A stretch of DNA of 64,000 bases from positions 1 through 64,000 of the forward strand of contig JAUUSJ010000004.1 of NCBI GenBank assembly GCA_030841965.1, in the 5' to 3' direction. The notes under the pieces were generated by a model, which worked only from the letters and a program-made list of their open reading frames with translations, was not told where the DNA came from and searched no databases. This DNA is from Blautia sp. GTDB lineage: Bacteria; Bacillota; Clostridia; Lachnospirales; Lachnospiraceae. Below are positions 15,933 to 24,843 of this stretch, in pieces. Made by a program: the position numbers and the translations under genes. Positions within the stretch are counted from its first letter, which is position 1. Every line of letters starts with the position of its first letter.

Positions 15933-18900
15933 TTGAGAATTTTAAAAAGGAGTATCATTTGGATATGGATTATCCTATTTGGCGTGATGCTTCTTATACC
16001 AGAGAAGAAGATTAGGGCAGATACCGTACAGGAGACGACCAATTATCTCGTATTGGATAGAGCCTGTAAGAATCAGGGAAGTGTGACGATTCCCTATCTC
16101 GATAAGAGCTCTAGTTTATTTGTCTTTTCGATTTTGCGAGATGGCGAGTGGAAGCAAGTATACTGTGCTGACTTGGGCAAGAGTGCATCATCATACACTG
16201 TTATGACGAGGGATAACAGTATCTTAAACGGGATATCGGACGATAAGAAGCAGTTATTATCGTATGTTCCAGCCTTTGGTCTTGGAAGTTTGGATTTCCC
16301 CACAGAGGTGATAAAGAACCCAAGAGGGATGAGCGAGTTACAAAAGACATACGGAATCTTGATGCAGGGTTATATATGGTCAGTTCTAAAGGGAGTTATC
16401 TCTCTCGATGCAGACGGAAGTTTAGTCGGCATCTCAAGCTTAAAGTCTGTCCTAAAGAAGATAAACCAGTATACATATAGACAGGAGGAGGGCAGCCAAT
16501 TTATCGAAGCGTTTTTAAGTTCAATTAAGGCGAGAGTGAACCAGACAGACGAGTACAGCAAAGTGGAACAATTGCCGAATCTGTTTTTCAAGACGAAAAA
16601 ACTTGCCGATAAGAACTCTTACGAGATGCAAAGAAAAGAAGACGGAAGTTTAGAGTACGTCTATACAGATAAGAAAGATATATTGGCAGATGGTCAAATT
16701 ACTGTCAGCCATCCACTTCTATCTTGCAAAAGAGAGGGGAAGAATTATATTTTTACCGTGGCCGCAGAGCATGTCGAGGAATTTAGGAATATCTGTGAGA
16801 CATCGAGTGATAAACCAGGCATTTATTTGACGAAAACTGCGAAGGCGACGGAGCTTAAGACATTAGAAGGTTGGAGGGTATCCAACAAAGATAAATCACA
16901 TCAAAACTTTATCTATCTCGAGGGAAGACAGACGACGAAGACAGTCAAGTCATATCTCTCCTTCGATGTATCTGAGGAGGAGCTTATACCGATTACGATT
17001 CACAAGAAGGATGGCTCTGACAAATCAATTTCTATATCAGGGGCAGAGTTTGCCCTACAGCGTTACTCGGATGCGCAGAAAAAATATGAGTCAATTATGA
17101 ATTTTGACGAGACGCAGACGGGTGTCTATTCTTTAAATATTTCAAAAAAGATTCTTTTAGATGATTCCGATAATTCTTCATTAAAATTTAGGATAAGAGA
17201 GACGCAGGTTCCAGAAGGCTATTCGGGAAAATCTGCGTTTAGCCAGACGGTGACAGGAACAGAGCTCGCAAAGGGAGGGCTTAGTTTTACAGCGTATAAT
17301 TATAGGAGAAAGATAAAGTTAGCGATAAGAAAGGTAGATAGCTATCTGCTTGATTATAAGATTGCACAGTTTTTATCTGCCAAGGCGGAGCTTTCGTTTC
17401 CCTATCAAGACCCGTCTGTCTATGAGCTTAGCTATCAGGGAACAGATGAGGCGGGAGAACCCGTATATCGCTCGGAATATGACCAGTTTGTGGCAAAAGT
17501 ATTAGGAGAACAGTATACGGATGAGAATGGTATTTTCAATCAGGACGCCTATACAAGAGAACTTGGAAGGACGTTAATCTTATCCTATCTTGCCAGATTA
17601 TCTGCCCGATTTGATGTATATGAGTACAGCAAGAGTCTTGGGGGATATAAGACAGAACCTCTAGTCAGTATAGAGACGAAAGCAGGATTAGGTCAGGAAG
17701 CGACCACGGATTTCTTGACGGAGACAGAAGAAAATGAGGGAAAGTTGATGATTTGTGAGACAAAGTATCCAGTGGGATATGAAAGTGGCATAGAAAATGT
17801 TTTTTATATCGAGATGAATGATGGAAATGACCAAAAAACAGTGACACTCTCCAATGAATCGACAGGTCAGTTTGTGACTAATACCATTTCTCCAAAGCGA
17901 ATTACGATTTGCAAAAAAGTAAAACCAGTCTCAATATCTTCCCAAGATGGAGAGATTATATTGGAAGAAATCTCTCCAAAGGGGGCGGTTTTTGCTGTGT
18001 ATGCCGAGGAAGATATCGGGCAGGTTGGCGAGAAGGAATACTTATATCGAAAAAATGATTTAATCTGTACCGTGGAAATTGGAGAGGATGGGACGGGAAC
18101 GACACCTTATCTCTATCCAGGAAAGTATAAGATAGTAGAGACGAAAGCCCCTAAAAACTGTTATCTGGAAAAAACAGAACAGATAGTAACAGTTTCTAAT
18201 CAGGATATCGTAGTGGAGAGAGAAAATCGACCGATTACAGAGGAGATTCGGATAAAAAAAAGAGATGGAGAGAATGAGGGATATATAAAAGGAGCCATTC
18301 TAGGTCTCTATGCCAATCAAGATTTTGTGAGTGGGAATACCGTTCTCATCAAAAAGGATACTCTTCTTATGCAAAAAGAAATCACAGAGGATGAGACTGT
18401 ATTTTCTAATCTTCCGCTTGGAAATTATTATATAAAAGAATTAAAAGCTTTGCCTGGATATGAATGTATGACGGGAAAACTTGAGTTTGACAAACCGTCT
18501 ACGCCGTCAGAAAAAGAAAAGATTCTTTTATATGGTGTATTTTCTAATTTTCAAAAACAGGGAAGAAAGCTCACTGTGAGAAAGGAAATCGCAGTGGATG
18601 AGATTCACTGGGAGCATGGGAATCCGACGTTCTTATTTCGAGTGAGAGGTGAGGACTATAGGGGAGAAGAGCATGTTTTTGAAAAGTCAATTGAATTTCA
18701 AAGAGAAGATGTGAAAGGGGGAGAAAAGACCCTAAGAAAAGAGATTATATTCGACAATCTGATACCAGGTATATACCAGGTAGAGGAAAGTACTGTGGCG
18801 AGATATCGGTTAAAGGAGATAAAGGATATTGTAAACGGAGCGATGGAGGGGGAGAAGGTGGAGTTTGACCTCGATAAAAACGAGTTTGGAGAGGTGACCT

Positions 18901-20045
18901 TTGTGAATGAAAAATATGAGTGGCAGGGATTTGGCCATAATGATATTGTCATAAATACCTTTCAGTCGTCAAAGCCAGAGCAAAGAGAGAGTAATTTAAG
19001 AGGATTGGCAGTAACTTGCAGTGATTTTATGAGGACAGAGATGCTTGATATCTCAAAATTTAAAATATATGCACAGTATGTAGATGGAAGTATAAGACAG
19101 ATTGATGTAGCAAAATGTGAGATAAAGCCCGATAAGATGAACCAAATCGATGGCGTTTTTACGAATATTTTTATTTCCTATGAGGAAGATGGAGTTATTG
19201 TGAAGACAGAAATTCCAGTCTTATACTATGAGGAGAATCTGGACTTAAATCTCTATGAGACGATGAGTCTCAGTGATGGAACTGTCGCAGTTGTCGGCTA
19301 TAACGGTGAGGAGACAGAGCTTACAATTCCGGCGATGATAGATGGAAAGATTGTGAGTCGTCTCGGAAAAAACTATGTATCAGGAAAAGATATCTATGTG
19401 GAGGAGGGAAGAGTGGACGAGGAGACCGCACAAAAAAATATACAGTATTATAGAGTCTCTGGTCTTAACTATGTCACGAAATTAAGCTTTCCAAATACCG
19501 TAAAGACAATCGGATACGCCGCTTTTTATGAGTATCAAAATTTAAGAGAGGTACAATTAAATCAGGTTCAGATAATAAAAGGAAGAGCATTTGGAAAGAC
19601 GGGGTTAAGGGGAGAGCTTCTCTTGCCTGATGATGTGATTAGCGTCGGAAATTCAGCATTTCGAGAGACAGAAATCACTTCCCTACAATTAAGCTCTAGT
19701 CTGCAGTCTCTTGGAAGCAGTGCGTTCTATCAATGTAAAAAATTAACAGGTACGCTGAGGATACCAGTATTATTAGAGACGATTCAAAAGGATACTTTCC
19801 ATGGCTGTGATTTTCAACAGTTAATCTTCGACGGAGAATTATCTGTCATAGAGACGGCGGCGTTTCGAGAAAATCCAAGATTAACTTCCATTGAATTTAT
19901 AAATTGTGCAGTGAATAAGATAGGAGGGAAGGCGTTTGATATTGACAGTGCAGAGCAGGTAGATACAAGAATTCGAGGCGGAAATAATAGGATAAGAGCG
20001 TATGAGTGGAAGGCGGGAGGAAGAAATCCGATTTTTGAATCATAG
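15933..20045 (+). CDS. Giant surface adhesin: thioester domain, SpaA-like domains, BspA-type leucine-rich repeats
   Basis: A 1370-residue exported protein. Residues 1-30 are a signal peptide. The N-terminal region has the layout of a thioester (TQXA-type) adhesin domain: Cys78 in VYCADLG and Gln145 in MQGYIW would form the internal thioester used to bond covalently to host or surface amines. Then come about five SpaA/prealbumin-like domains starting near residues 351, 460, 656, 771 and 879, most closing with an E-box (ETQVPEGY, ETKYPVGY, ETKAPKN) that supports isopeptide cross-links. Residues about 1107-1370 are BspA-type leucine-rich repeats (TIGYAAFYEYQNLREV, VGNSAFRETEITSL). No LPXTG signal or terminal membrane helix follows. 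The start is TTG; an in-frame stop sits just upstream at 15921 and the next ATG would remove the signal peptide. It leads the sipW operon. Confidence 0.78.
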   Translation: MRILKRSIIWIWIILFGVMLLIPEKKIRADTVQETTNYLVLDRACKNQGSVTIPYLDKSSSLFVFSILRDGEWKQVYCADLGKSASSYTVMTRDNSILNGISDDKKQLLSYVPAFGLGSLDFPTEVIKNPRGMSELQKTYGILMQGYIWSVLKGVISLDADGSLVGISSLKSVLKKINQYTYRQEEGSQFIEAFLSSIKARVNQTDEYSKVEQLPNLFFKTKKLADKNSYEMQRKEDGSLEYVYTDKKDILADGQITVSHPLLSCKREGKNYIFTVAAEHVEEFRNICETSSDKPGIYLTKTAKATELKTLEGWRVSNKDKSHQNFIYLEGRQTTKTVKSYLSFDVSEEELIPITIHKKDGSDKSISISGAEFALQRYSDAQKKYESIMNFDETQTGVYSLNISKKILLDDSDNSSLKFRIRETQVPEGYSGKSAFSQTVTGTELAKGGLSFTAYNYRRKIKLAIRKVDSYLLDYKIAQFLSAKAELSFPYQDPSVYELSYQGTDEAGEPVYRSEYDQFVAKVLGEQYTDENGIFNQDAYTRELGRTLILSYLARLSARFDVYEYSKSLGGYKTEPLVSIETKAGLGQEATTDFLTETEENEGKLMICETKYPVGYESGIENVFYIEMNDGNDQKTVTLSNESTGQFVTNTISPKRITICKKVKPVSISSQDGEIILEEISPKGAVFAVYAEEDIGQVGEKEYLYRKNDLICTVEIGEDGTGTTPYLYPGKYKIVETKAPKNCYLEKTEQIVTVSNQDIVVERENRPITEEIRIKKRDGENEGYIKGAILGLYANQDFVSGNTVLIKKDTLLMQKEITEDETVFSNLPLGNYYIKELKALPGYECMTGKLEFDKPSTPSEKEKILLYGVFSNFQKQGRKLTVRKEIAVDEIHWEHGNPTFLFRVRGEDYRGEEHVFEKSIEFQREDVKGGEKTLRKEIIFDNLIPGIYQVEESTVARYRLKEIKDIVNGAMEGEKVEFDLDKNEFGEVTFVNEKYEWQGFGHNDIVINTFQSSKPEQRESNLRGLAVTCSDFMRTEMLDISKFKIYAQYVDGSIRQIDVAKCEIKPDKMNQIDGVFTNIFISYEEDGVIVKTEIPVLYYEENLDLNLYETMSLSDGTVAVVGYNGEETELTIPAMIDGKIVSRLGKNYVSGKDIYVEEGRVDEETAQKNIQYYRVSGLNYVTKLSFPNTVKTIGYAAFYEYQNLREVQLNQVQIIKGRAFGKTGLRGELLLPDDVISVGNSAFRETEITSLQLSSSLQSLGSSAFYQCKKLTGTLRIPVLLETIQKDTFHGCDFQQLIFDGELSVIETAAFRENPRLTSIEFINCAVNKIGGKAFDIDSAEQVDTRIRGGNNRIRAYEWKAGGRNPIFES

Positions 20046-20079
20046 CTTTAAGGAGAATATCTGTCTAAGAGGAAGCAAA

Positions 20080-20556
20080 ATGAGAAAGATTTCTATTATG
20101 ATAGAAATTAGCATTGTTCTTTTATTTATAATGGCAATGCTTTGGATAAGAGATAGAGGAATCTGCCTAAGAATAGTTGCCAGTGGCTCGATGGAGCCAA
20201 AACTTCGGGTCGGAAGCCTCTGTGTGATTGAGAAAAAATATCCGATGGAGGAGATAGAGGTGGGAGATATCATCGCTTTTTCTCTGGATGAGAATACTTG
20301 GGTTACCCATAGAGTGGTGCAGATTTCATCCGACGGAAAGTTTTTGACAAAGGGAGACGCCAATGAGACGGCGGACCTTGGATGGGTATCGAAGAATCAG
20401 TACGAGGGAAAAACAATTGGCTCTATCAGATATATGGGTATTTTATGCATGGTTTTTTATGAGCAGAGAAAGAAAATACTTTTGGCTATGGCAGGATTAT
20501 TTTTATGGCAGCAGATAGGAAGGAGAAAAGATATTGCAAATAAAGAGAAAACATAA
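20080..20556 (+). CDS. sipW: SipW-type signal peptidase I
   Basis: A 158-residue membrane signal peptidase of the ER/archaeal (Ser-His) type, like Bacillus SipW, which cuts the signal peptides of biofilm and surface proteins. Two hydrophobic segments flank the catalytic part (about residues 5-22 and 125-148). Ser37 in ASGSMEP is the nucleophile and His77 in WVTHRVV replaces the usual bacterial lysine; TKGDANETAD is the conserved box that follows. An upstream in-frame start exists but ATG 20080 has GAGGAA six bases before it and opens the first membrane helix. It lies between the adhesin gene and three probable substrates. The dedicated-peptidase idea is inference from position. Confidence 0.88.
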   Translation: MRKISIMIEISIVLLFIMAMLWIRDRGICLRIVASGSMEPKLRVGSLCVIEKKYPMEEIEVGDIIAFSLDENTWVTHRVVQISSDGKFLTKGDANETADLGWVSKNQYEGKTIGSIRYMGILCMVFYEQRKKILLAMAGLFLWQQIGRRKDIANKEKT

Positions 20557-21301
20557 ATGGATGTTGGCGGTAGGTCTTTGTGTATTGACTACAGTGGGCG
20601 GAGGTTTAATTGGTGCGTATTTTACCGACCATGAGACAAAGACAAATGTATTGACTGTGGGAAAGGTCTCGATTAATTTATATGAGCCAAGCTGGGACGG
20701 GGAGGATGAGAATGGTCCGGACGTGGAGCAGACCCCAGAAAATCCAGAGCTTGGAGTGAATGAGGGAAAGGATATCTATCCCTTAAAGGAGATTCCAAAA
20801 GACCCCACGATAAAAAATATTGGGATTAATTCCAGCTGGATTTATATGGAAGTGAAGATGCCAAAGGCAGAGGTGATGACAGCCAATATCGATGGAACGA
20901 GGAATGAGAAGAAGATGACGGAGCTTTTTTCTTATGATATGAATGAGAATTGGGAAGAGATAAAAAAGACAGAGGAGGAAAATTATAATGTCTATACTTA
21001 TGCCTATAAAACTCCTCTAAAGGGTTCTAAAAATTTGGTGGAGGGAAGTGACTCTGTTTATGACGGAGAAAAGACGACACCATTATTCGATAAAATTGTT
21101 TTTGCCAATCTTGTGGAGGGGCAGGGCTTAGAGCAAAAAGAACTCTCCATTCCGATTAGAGCGATGGCAATCCAGTCCGACCATACAGGTTCTTATCTGG
21201 AGGCGTATGAAAAATACATCAATCAAAATGCGGCAATATCCACAGAGACAACGACAAAATCTACAGAAGAAGCGATTGGAGATTTGGCGGATTCGTACTA
21301 G
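20534..21301 (+). CDS. Secreted protein with SipW-type signal peptide
   Basis: A 255-residue exported protein. Its front end (RKHKWMLAVGLCVL, then GGGLIGAYFTDHE) fits the SipW-dependent signal class known from TasA and camelysin, where the AYFTD motif lies at the mature end. The rest is acidic, with a Pro/Glu-rich stretch near residues 50-75 and no further membrane segment, and ends in a Thr/Ser-rich tail. The start is TTG at 20534 with AAGGAG eight bases upstream, overlapping sipW by 23 bases; later ATG codons would lose the positively charged signal start. A TasA-like fibre subunit is a reasonable guess, but no body similarity beyond the signal is clear. Confidence 0.7.
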   Translation: MQIKRKHKWMLAVGLCVLTTVGGGLIGAYFTDHETKTNVLTVGKVSINLYEPSWDGEDENGPDVEQTPENPELGVNEGKDIYPLKEIPKDPTIKNIGINSSWIYMEVKMPKAEVMTANIDGTRNEKKMTELFSYDMNENWEEIKKTEEENYNVYTYAYKTPLKGSKNLVEGSDSVYDGEKTTPLFDKIVFANLVEGQGLEQKELSIPIRAMAIQSDHTGSYLEAYEKYINQNAAISTETTTKSTEEAIGDLADSY

Positions 21302-21313
21302 GAGGGAGTAAAA

Positions 21314-21835
21314 ATTAGCAAGAAATGGATTTTGATTTTTCTCACGGTTCTTCTTATTACATTGGCGGAGATTGGCGCTGTATTTGCCTATTTCACTCAG
21401 CAAAAATTACAGGAAAATAAAGTATTGGTGGGGGAAAATGAGAGTAAAATAGAGGAAGAATTTCCAGAACCAAGTATAAAGGAGGTAAATCTCAAAAAAG
21501 TTGAGATACATAATAACCAGTCGGTTCCATGCTTTGCCAGAGTGAAGCTTCTTTGGAGTGATTTTTCGGTAAAGCAAAAGTCCACTATCGATATCGATGA
21601 GGAGAACTGGGAGTATAATAAAGAGGATGAATATTATTATTATAAAAAAGTATTAGCCCCAAATACAGGTGTTGCAAAATTTTTCTCAGTTTTGCGCATG
21701 GAAAATCCAGAAGAACAGGATGATTTTGAGGTGACTGTCTACGAGGAGACATACCAACAGGGAAACTTTTTAGAAAATCAGTATAAGGAGGCATTTTTAG
21801 AATATCAAAAAAATAGAGGAGATAATCATGGCTGA
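21314..21835 (+). CDS. Secreted protein with SipW-type signal peptide, probable ATT start
   Basis: A 173-residue exported protein. With a start at ATT 21314, six bases behind the GGAGGGAG box at 21301-21308, the protein begins ISKKWILIFLTVLLIT and continues AEIGAVFAYFTQQ, a complete SipW-type signal. The only other candidate, TTG 21332, would drop the two lysines and has no ribosome binding site. The body is acidic, with NNQSVPCFARVKLLW and YYYYKKVLAPN segments that resemble the next protein (DCWVRAKVKI and YFYYKKILKS), so the two are paralogues. The upstream gene ends in TAG in the same frame five codons earlier, so readthrough is a remote alternative. Confidence 0.65.
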   Translation: MSKKWILIFLTVLLITLAEIGAVFAYFTQQKLQENKVLVGENESKIEEEFPEPSIKEVNLKKVEIHNNQSVPCFARVKLLWSDFSVKQKSTIDIDEENWEYNKEDEYYYYKKVLAPNTGVAKFFSVLRMENPEEQDDFEVTVYEETYQQGNFLENQYKEAFLEYQKNRGDNHG

Positions 21836-23186
21836 TGGAAAGAAAAACAGGAAAAGACAGCTGGCATTCTTTTTTCTCAGTTGGATGATGTTTGTCGGGT
21901 TTGCCTTTGCGGCGGCGCAGTCGGCTGTGACATCGGTCATAAATGAGCTGGAGACAGGAATTATTGATATTTCTCTGAAGGAATATCAGCTTAATGAGAA
22001 CAAAGAGGAAGTTATCTGGCAAGACCAGGTAAATATTATGCCAGGTGCTACGATTTCTAAAATTCCTAAAATTACAAATGAGGCGATGGATTGTTGGGTT
22101 CGAGCAAAGGTGAAGATTTCTTCCAGATTACAGAAGGTGGATTCTCTCTCACTAGAGCAGATAGAGGGGATTTCCGATGACTGGATAAAGATAGGAGAAT
22201 ATTTTTATTATAAGAAAATATTAAAGTCAAAGGAGACGGTTACCTTGTTTCAGTCCATTCAGATTCCGACAAACTGGAAGGAAGAACATGAGCAAAATGA
22301 GATAAAAATGATTGTACAGGTTGACGCTGTGCAGGCGAAGCATTTTACGCCAAATTTTAGTGGGGATGCTCCATGGGGAGGACTTACAATAGAAAAATGT
22401 ATCCATGAAGATGGATATGATATAAATACCTTTCAAAGAGAGAAAGAGAGCAGTTTGACTGTCCACTATGAGAAAGATGCGAAGAAATTAATTGCCAAGC
22501 CAGATGATTTTTTTGCCCAGTTTGGTGTGCTGATGCCAGGTGATGAACAAGAAGGCAGAGTGGAGATAAAAAATAAGGGAAAAAATCCAGTCAATATTTT
22601 CTTTAAGACGGAGGGATTAGAGGAGGCAAATCTTCTTGAGAAGATTACGCTTACGATTAAGAATCGAGCATCTGATTCCGAGGAAGAGAGAGTCTTGTAT
22701 GAGGGAAATTTAAGGTCGAAGGAGCTTGAGGAGTATCTTCTTCTTGGCTGTTATGAGCCGTCCTACGAGGGAGAATTTACGTTCGTACTAAAACTCCCAG
22801 AAGAGTTAAATAATACCTATTCTCTCGAGAAGAGAAAAGTAAAATGGTATTTTATGGCGCAGGAGATAGAAGATACTAGTACATCGACGAAGGAGACTCC
22901 TGTGACAGTCACTTCTACAAGAGTACCTGACTCGACGAAGCTTCCTTCTTCGTATTCATCTACAACGAAAAAATATTCCACAAATTATCCGTCCTCTTCT
23001 TATCCAGATAATTTGAAAGAATCGAACCCATATAAAAATGCGGGAGGAGACGGAAGCATTTCTCAAAAAACACAGCCAAAAACAGGGGATATATCAAAGA
23101 TAGAATTTTTTGTCATTTTTGCCATTTTATCTTTGATAGGAATGATAATAACAGCGAAAAATTTAAAAAAGACCAAAAAGGAATAG
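21828..23186 (+). CDS. SipW-cognate-like surface protein with QPKTG sortase signal
   Basis: A 452-residue exported protein. A lysine/arginine-rich start and hydrophobic stretch (about residues 12-34, ending AFAAAQSA) form the signal. Residues about 75-130 repeat the fold seen in the previous gene. After a Ser/Thr/Pro-rich linker (about 345-410) comes QPKTGD (residues 416-421), a hydrophobic helix and a KKTKKE tail, the three-part sortase cell-wall sorting signal in a Q-P-x-T-G form. This would make it the wall anchor for the system. No sortase gene is nearby, so a housekeeping or distant sortase is assumed. Overlaps the upstream gene by eight bases; a terminator follows directly. Confidence 0.75.
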   Translation: MADGKKNRKRQLAFFFLSWMMFVGFAFAAAQSAVTSVINELETGIIDISLKEYQLNENKEEVIWQDQVNIMPGATISKIPKITNEAMDCWVRAKVKISSRLQKVDSLSLEQIEGISDDWIKIGEYFYYKKILKSKETVTLFQSIQIPTNWKEEHEQNEIKMIVQVDAVQAKHFTPNFSGDAPWGGLTIEKCIHEDGYDINTFQREKESSLTVHYEKDAKKLIAKPDDFFAQFGVLMPGDEQEGRVEIKNKGKNPVNIFFKTEGLEEANLLEKITLTIKNRASDSEEERVLYEGNLRSKELEEYLLLGCYEPSYEGEFTFVLKLPEELNNTYSLEKRKVKWYFMAQEIEDTSTSTKETPVTVTSTRVPDSTKLPSSYSSTTKKYSTNYPSSSYPDNLKESNPYKNAGGDGSISQKTQPKTGDISKIEFFVIFAILSLIGMIITAKNLKKTKKE

Positions 23187-23232
23187 AAAAAAGGCTATCA
23201 CTTCAAATTTATCTGAGGTGATAGCTTTTTTG
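23187..23232 (+). terminator. Terminator closing the SipW/adhesin operon
   Basis: AAGGCTATCACTTCA pairs with TGAGGTGATAGCTTTT around a short AT-rich loop, with six T at the end and A-run in front. It follows the last stop immediately. Confidence 0.85.
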
Positions 23233-23268
23233 GCGTGAAAACGAAGAAATTTTATCTAAAATAGGGTA

Positions 23269-23298
23269 GTGACAACTATAAAAGAATTATGTTAAAAT
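23269..23298 (+). promoter_or_regulatory. Possible promoter for miaB-mutSL
   Basis: GTGACA at 23269-23274, 18-bp spacer, TAAAAT at 23293-23298. Confidence 0.4.
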
Positions 23299-23353
23299 AA
23301 AAAGGTTTGAAAGTTTGCGAAAACAGTTTTATTTTGGAAGGAGAACAGATAGA

Positions 23354-24829
23354 ATGACTGTTATGGATCAGAGATTGGAAGAAATTTTGGATAGTATCGA
23401 TTTAGCGAGTCAAGCTCCAAAAGAGGAGCCGATGCGCCAATATTATTTTATAAAAAAATTAAGAGAATGGACAAAAAAGAGAGAACAAGAAATTGGGCAT
23501 CCACTTTATCTTTGTACAAAGACATTTGGTTGCCAGATGAATGCGAAGGATTCCGAGAAATTAGAGGGAATTTTGGAGAAAGCCGGGTTAGTAAAATGCG
23601 AGGATGAAAATACAGCAGATTTTATTATCTATAATACTTGTACTGTCCGAGAAAACGCAAATTTAAAGGTGTATGGAAGGCTTGGACATTTAAAGAAGAT
23701 GAAGAAAAAAAATCCGAATCTAATGATAGCGCTCTGTGGATGTATGATGCAGGAGAGCACAGTCGTTGATAAAATTACGAAAAGCTATTCTTTTGTGGAT
23801 ATTATTTTTGGAACGCATAATATTTTTAAGCTCGCAGAACTTGTATGCAATCGGATTGAGGCGGGTGGCATGATTGTCGATATCTGGAAGGATACAGACC
23901 AGATTGTGGAGGATTTGCCAAGTGAGAGAAAATATGGCTTTAAATGTGGAATCAATATTATGTACGGTTGCAATAATTTCTGTAGCTACTGTATTGTTCC
24001 CTATGTTCGAGGCAGAGAAAGAAGCAGAAAGCCGGAAGATATTATAAATGAGATAAAAAAGGTCGTCTCAGAGGGTGTTGTGGAGGTAATGCTTCTTGGA
24101 CAGAACGTTAACTCCTACGGAAAAACCTTAGATGAGCCGATGACTTTCGCTGCCCTTTTGCAGGAGATAGAAAAGATTGATGGGCTAAAGAGAATTCGCT
24201 TTATGACCCCACATCCAAAGGATTTATCCGACGAGCTGATTGAGGTGATGGCAAATTCAAAGAAAATATGCAGACATCTGCATCTTCCACTTCAGTCGGG
24301 AAGCACAAAGATTTTAAAGGATATGAACCGCCACTATACAAAGGAACAGTATCTTGCGCTTGTCGAAAAGATTAAGAATCGGATGCCAGATATCGCTCTC
24401 ACGACAGATATTATCGTTGGCTTTCCAGGGGAGACGAGAGAGGACTTTTTAGAGACATTGGATGTTGTGAAAAAGGTTCGCTATGACAGTGCATTTACGT
24501 TCCAGTACTCAAAGAGAACGGGGACAAGAGCTGCGCTGATGGAAAATCAGATTCCAAAGGAGGAGGTACAGCGAAATTTTGATGAATTATTAAGTACTGT
24601 GTCTGAAATTTCAAAAGAGCAGATTAAAAAGCTTGAGGGAACTGTCCAGGAAGTTTTGGTTGAGGAGAAGAATGACCATGACGCTAGATTAGTGACAGGA
24701 AGATTATCCAATAATACATTGGTACATTTTGAGGGAGACGAATCAGATATCGGAAATTTGATACCGGTATATCTAAAGGAGGAAAAGGGATTTTACTATA
24801 TTGGAGAGCGAGTTAATAGAGAGAGATAG
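23354..24829 (+). CDS. miaB: tRNA-2-methylthio-N6-dimethylallyladenosine synthase
   Basis: MiaB is a radical SAM methylthiotransferase that adds a methylthio group to i6A37 of tRNAs reading UNN codons. The N-terminal UPF0004 domain carries the auxiliary cluster cysteines (TFGCQMN, NTCTVRE, CGCM), the radical SAM motif is GCNNFCSYCIVPYVRGRERSR, and a TRAM domain closes the protein. I take ATG 23354 (AAGGAG ten bases upstream) instead of the TTG at 23315, giving 491 residues. It heads a string miaB-mutS-mutL-miaA; MiaA, which makes the i6A substrate, is encoded 4.7 kb downstream in the same string. Confidence 0.95.
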   Translation: MTVMDQRLEEILDSIDLASQAPKEEPMRQYYFIKKLREWTKKREQEIGHPLYLCTKTFGCQMNAKDSEKLEGILEKAGLVKCEDENTADFIIYNTCTVRENANLKVYGRLGHLKKMKKKNPNLMIALCGCMMQESTVVDKITKSYSFVDIIFGTHNIFKLAELVCNRIEAGGMIVDIWKDTDQIVEDLPSERKYGFKCGINIMYGCNNFCSYCIVPYVRGRERSRKPEDIINEIKKVVSEGVVEVMLLGQNVNSYGKTLDEPMTFAALLQEIEKIDGLKRIRFMTPHPKDLSDELIEVMANSKKICRHLHLPLQSGSTKILKDMNRHYTKEQYLALVEKIKNRMPDIALTTDIIVGFPGETREDFLETLDVVKKVRYDSAFTFQYSKRTGTRAALMENQIPKEEVQRNFDELLSTVSEISKEQIKKLEGTVQEVLVEEKNDHDARLVTGRLSNNTLVHFEGDESDIGNLIPVYLKEEKGFYYIGERVNRER

Positions 24830-24843
24830 AAAGGGATAAAACG

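Noticed and set aside
15914..16015. 33-codon GTG frame overlapping the adhesin start
   Set aside because: The AAGGAG box is only one base from GTG, too close to work, and the product is not recognisable.
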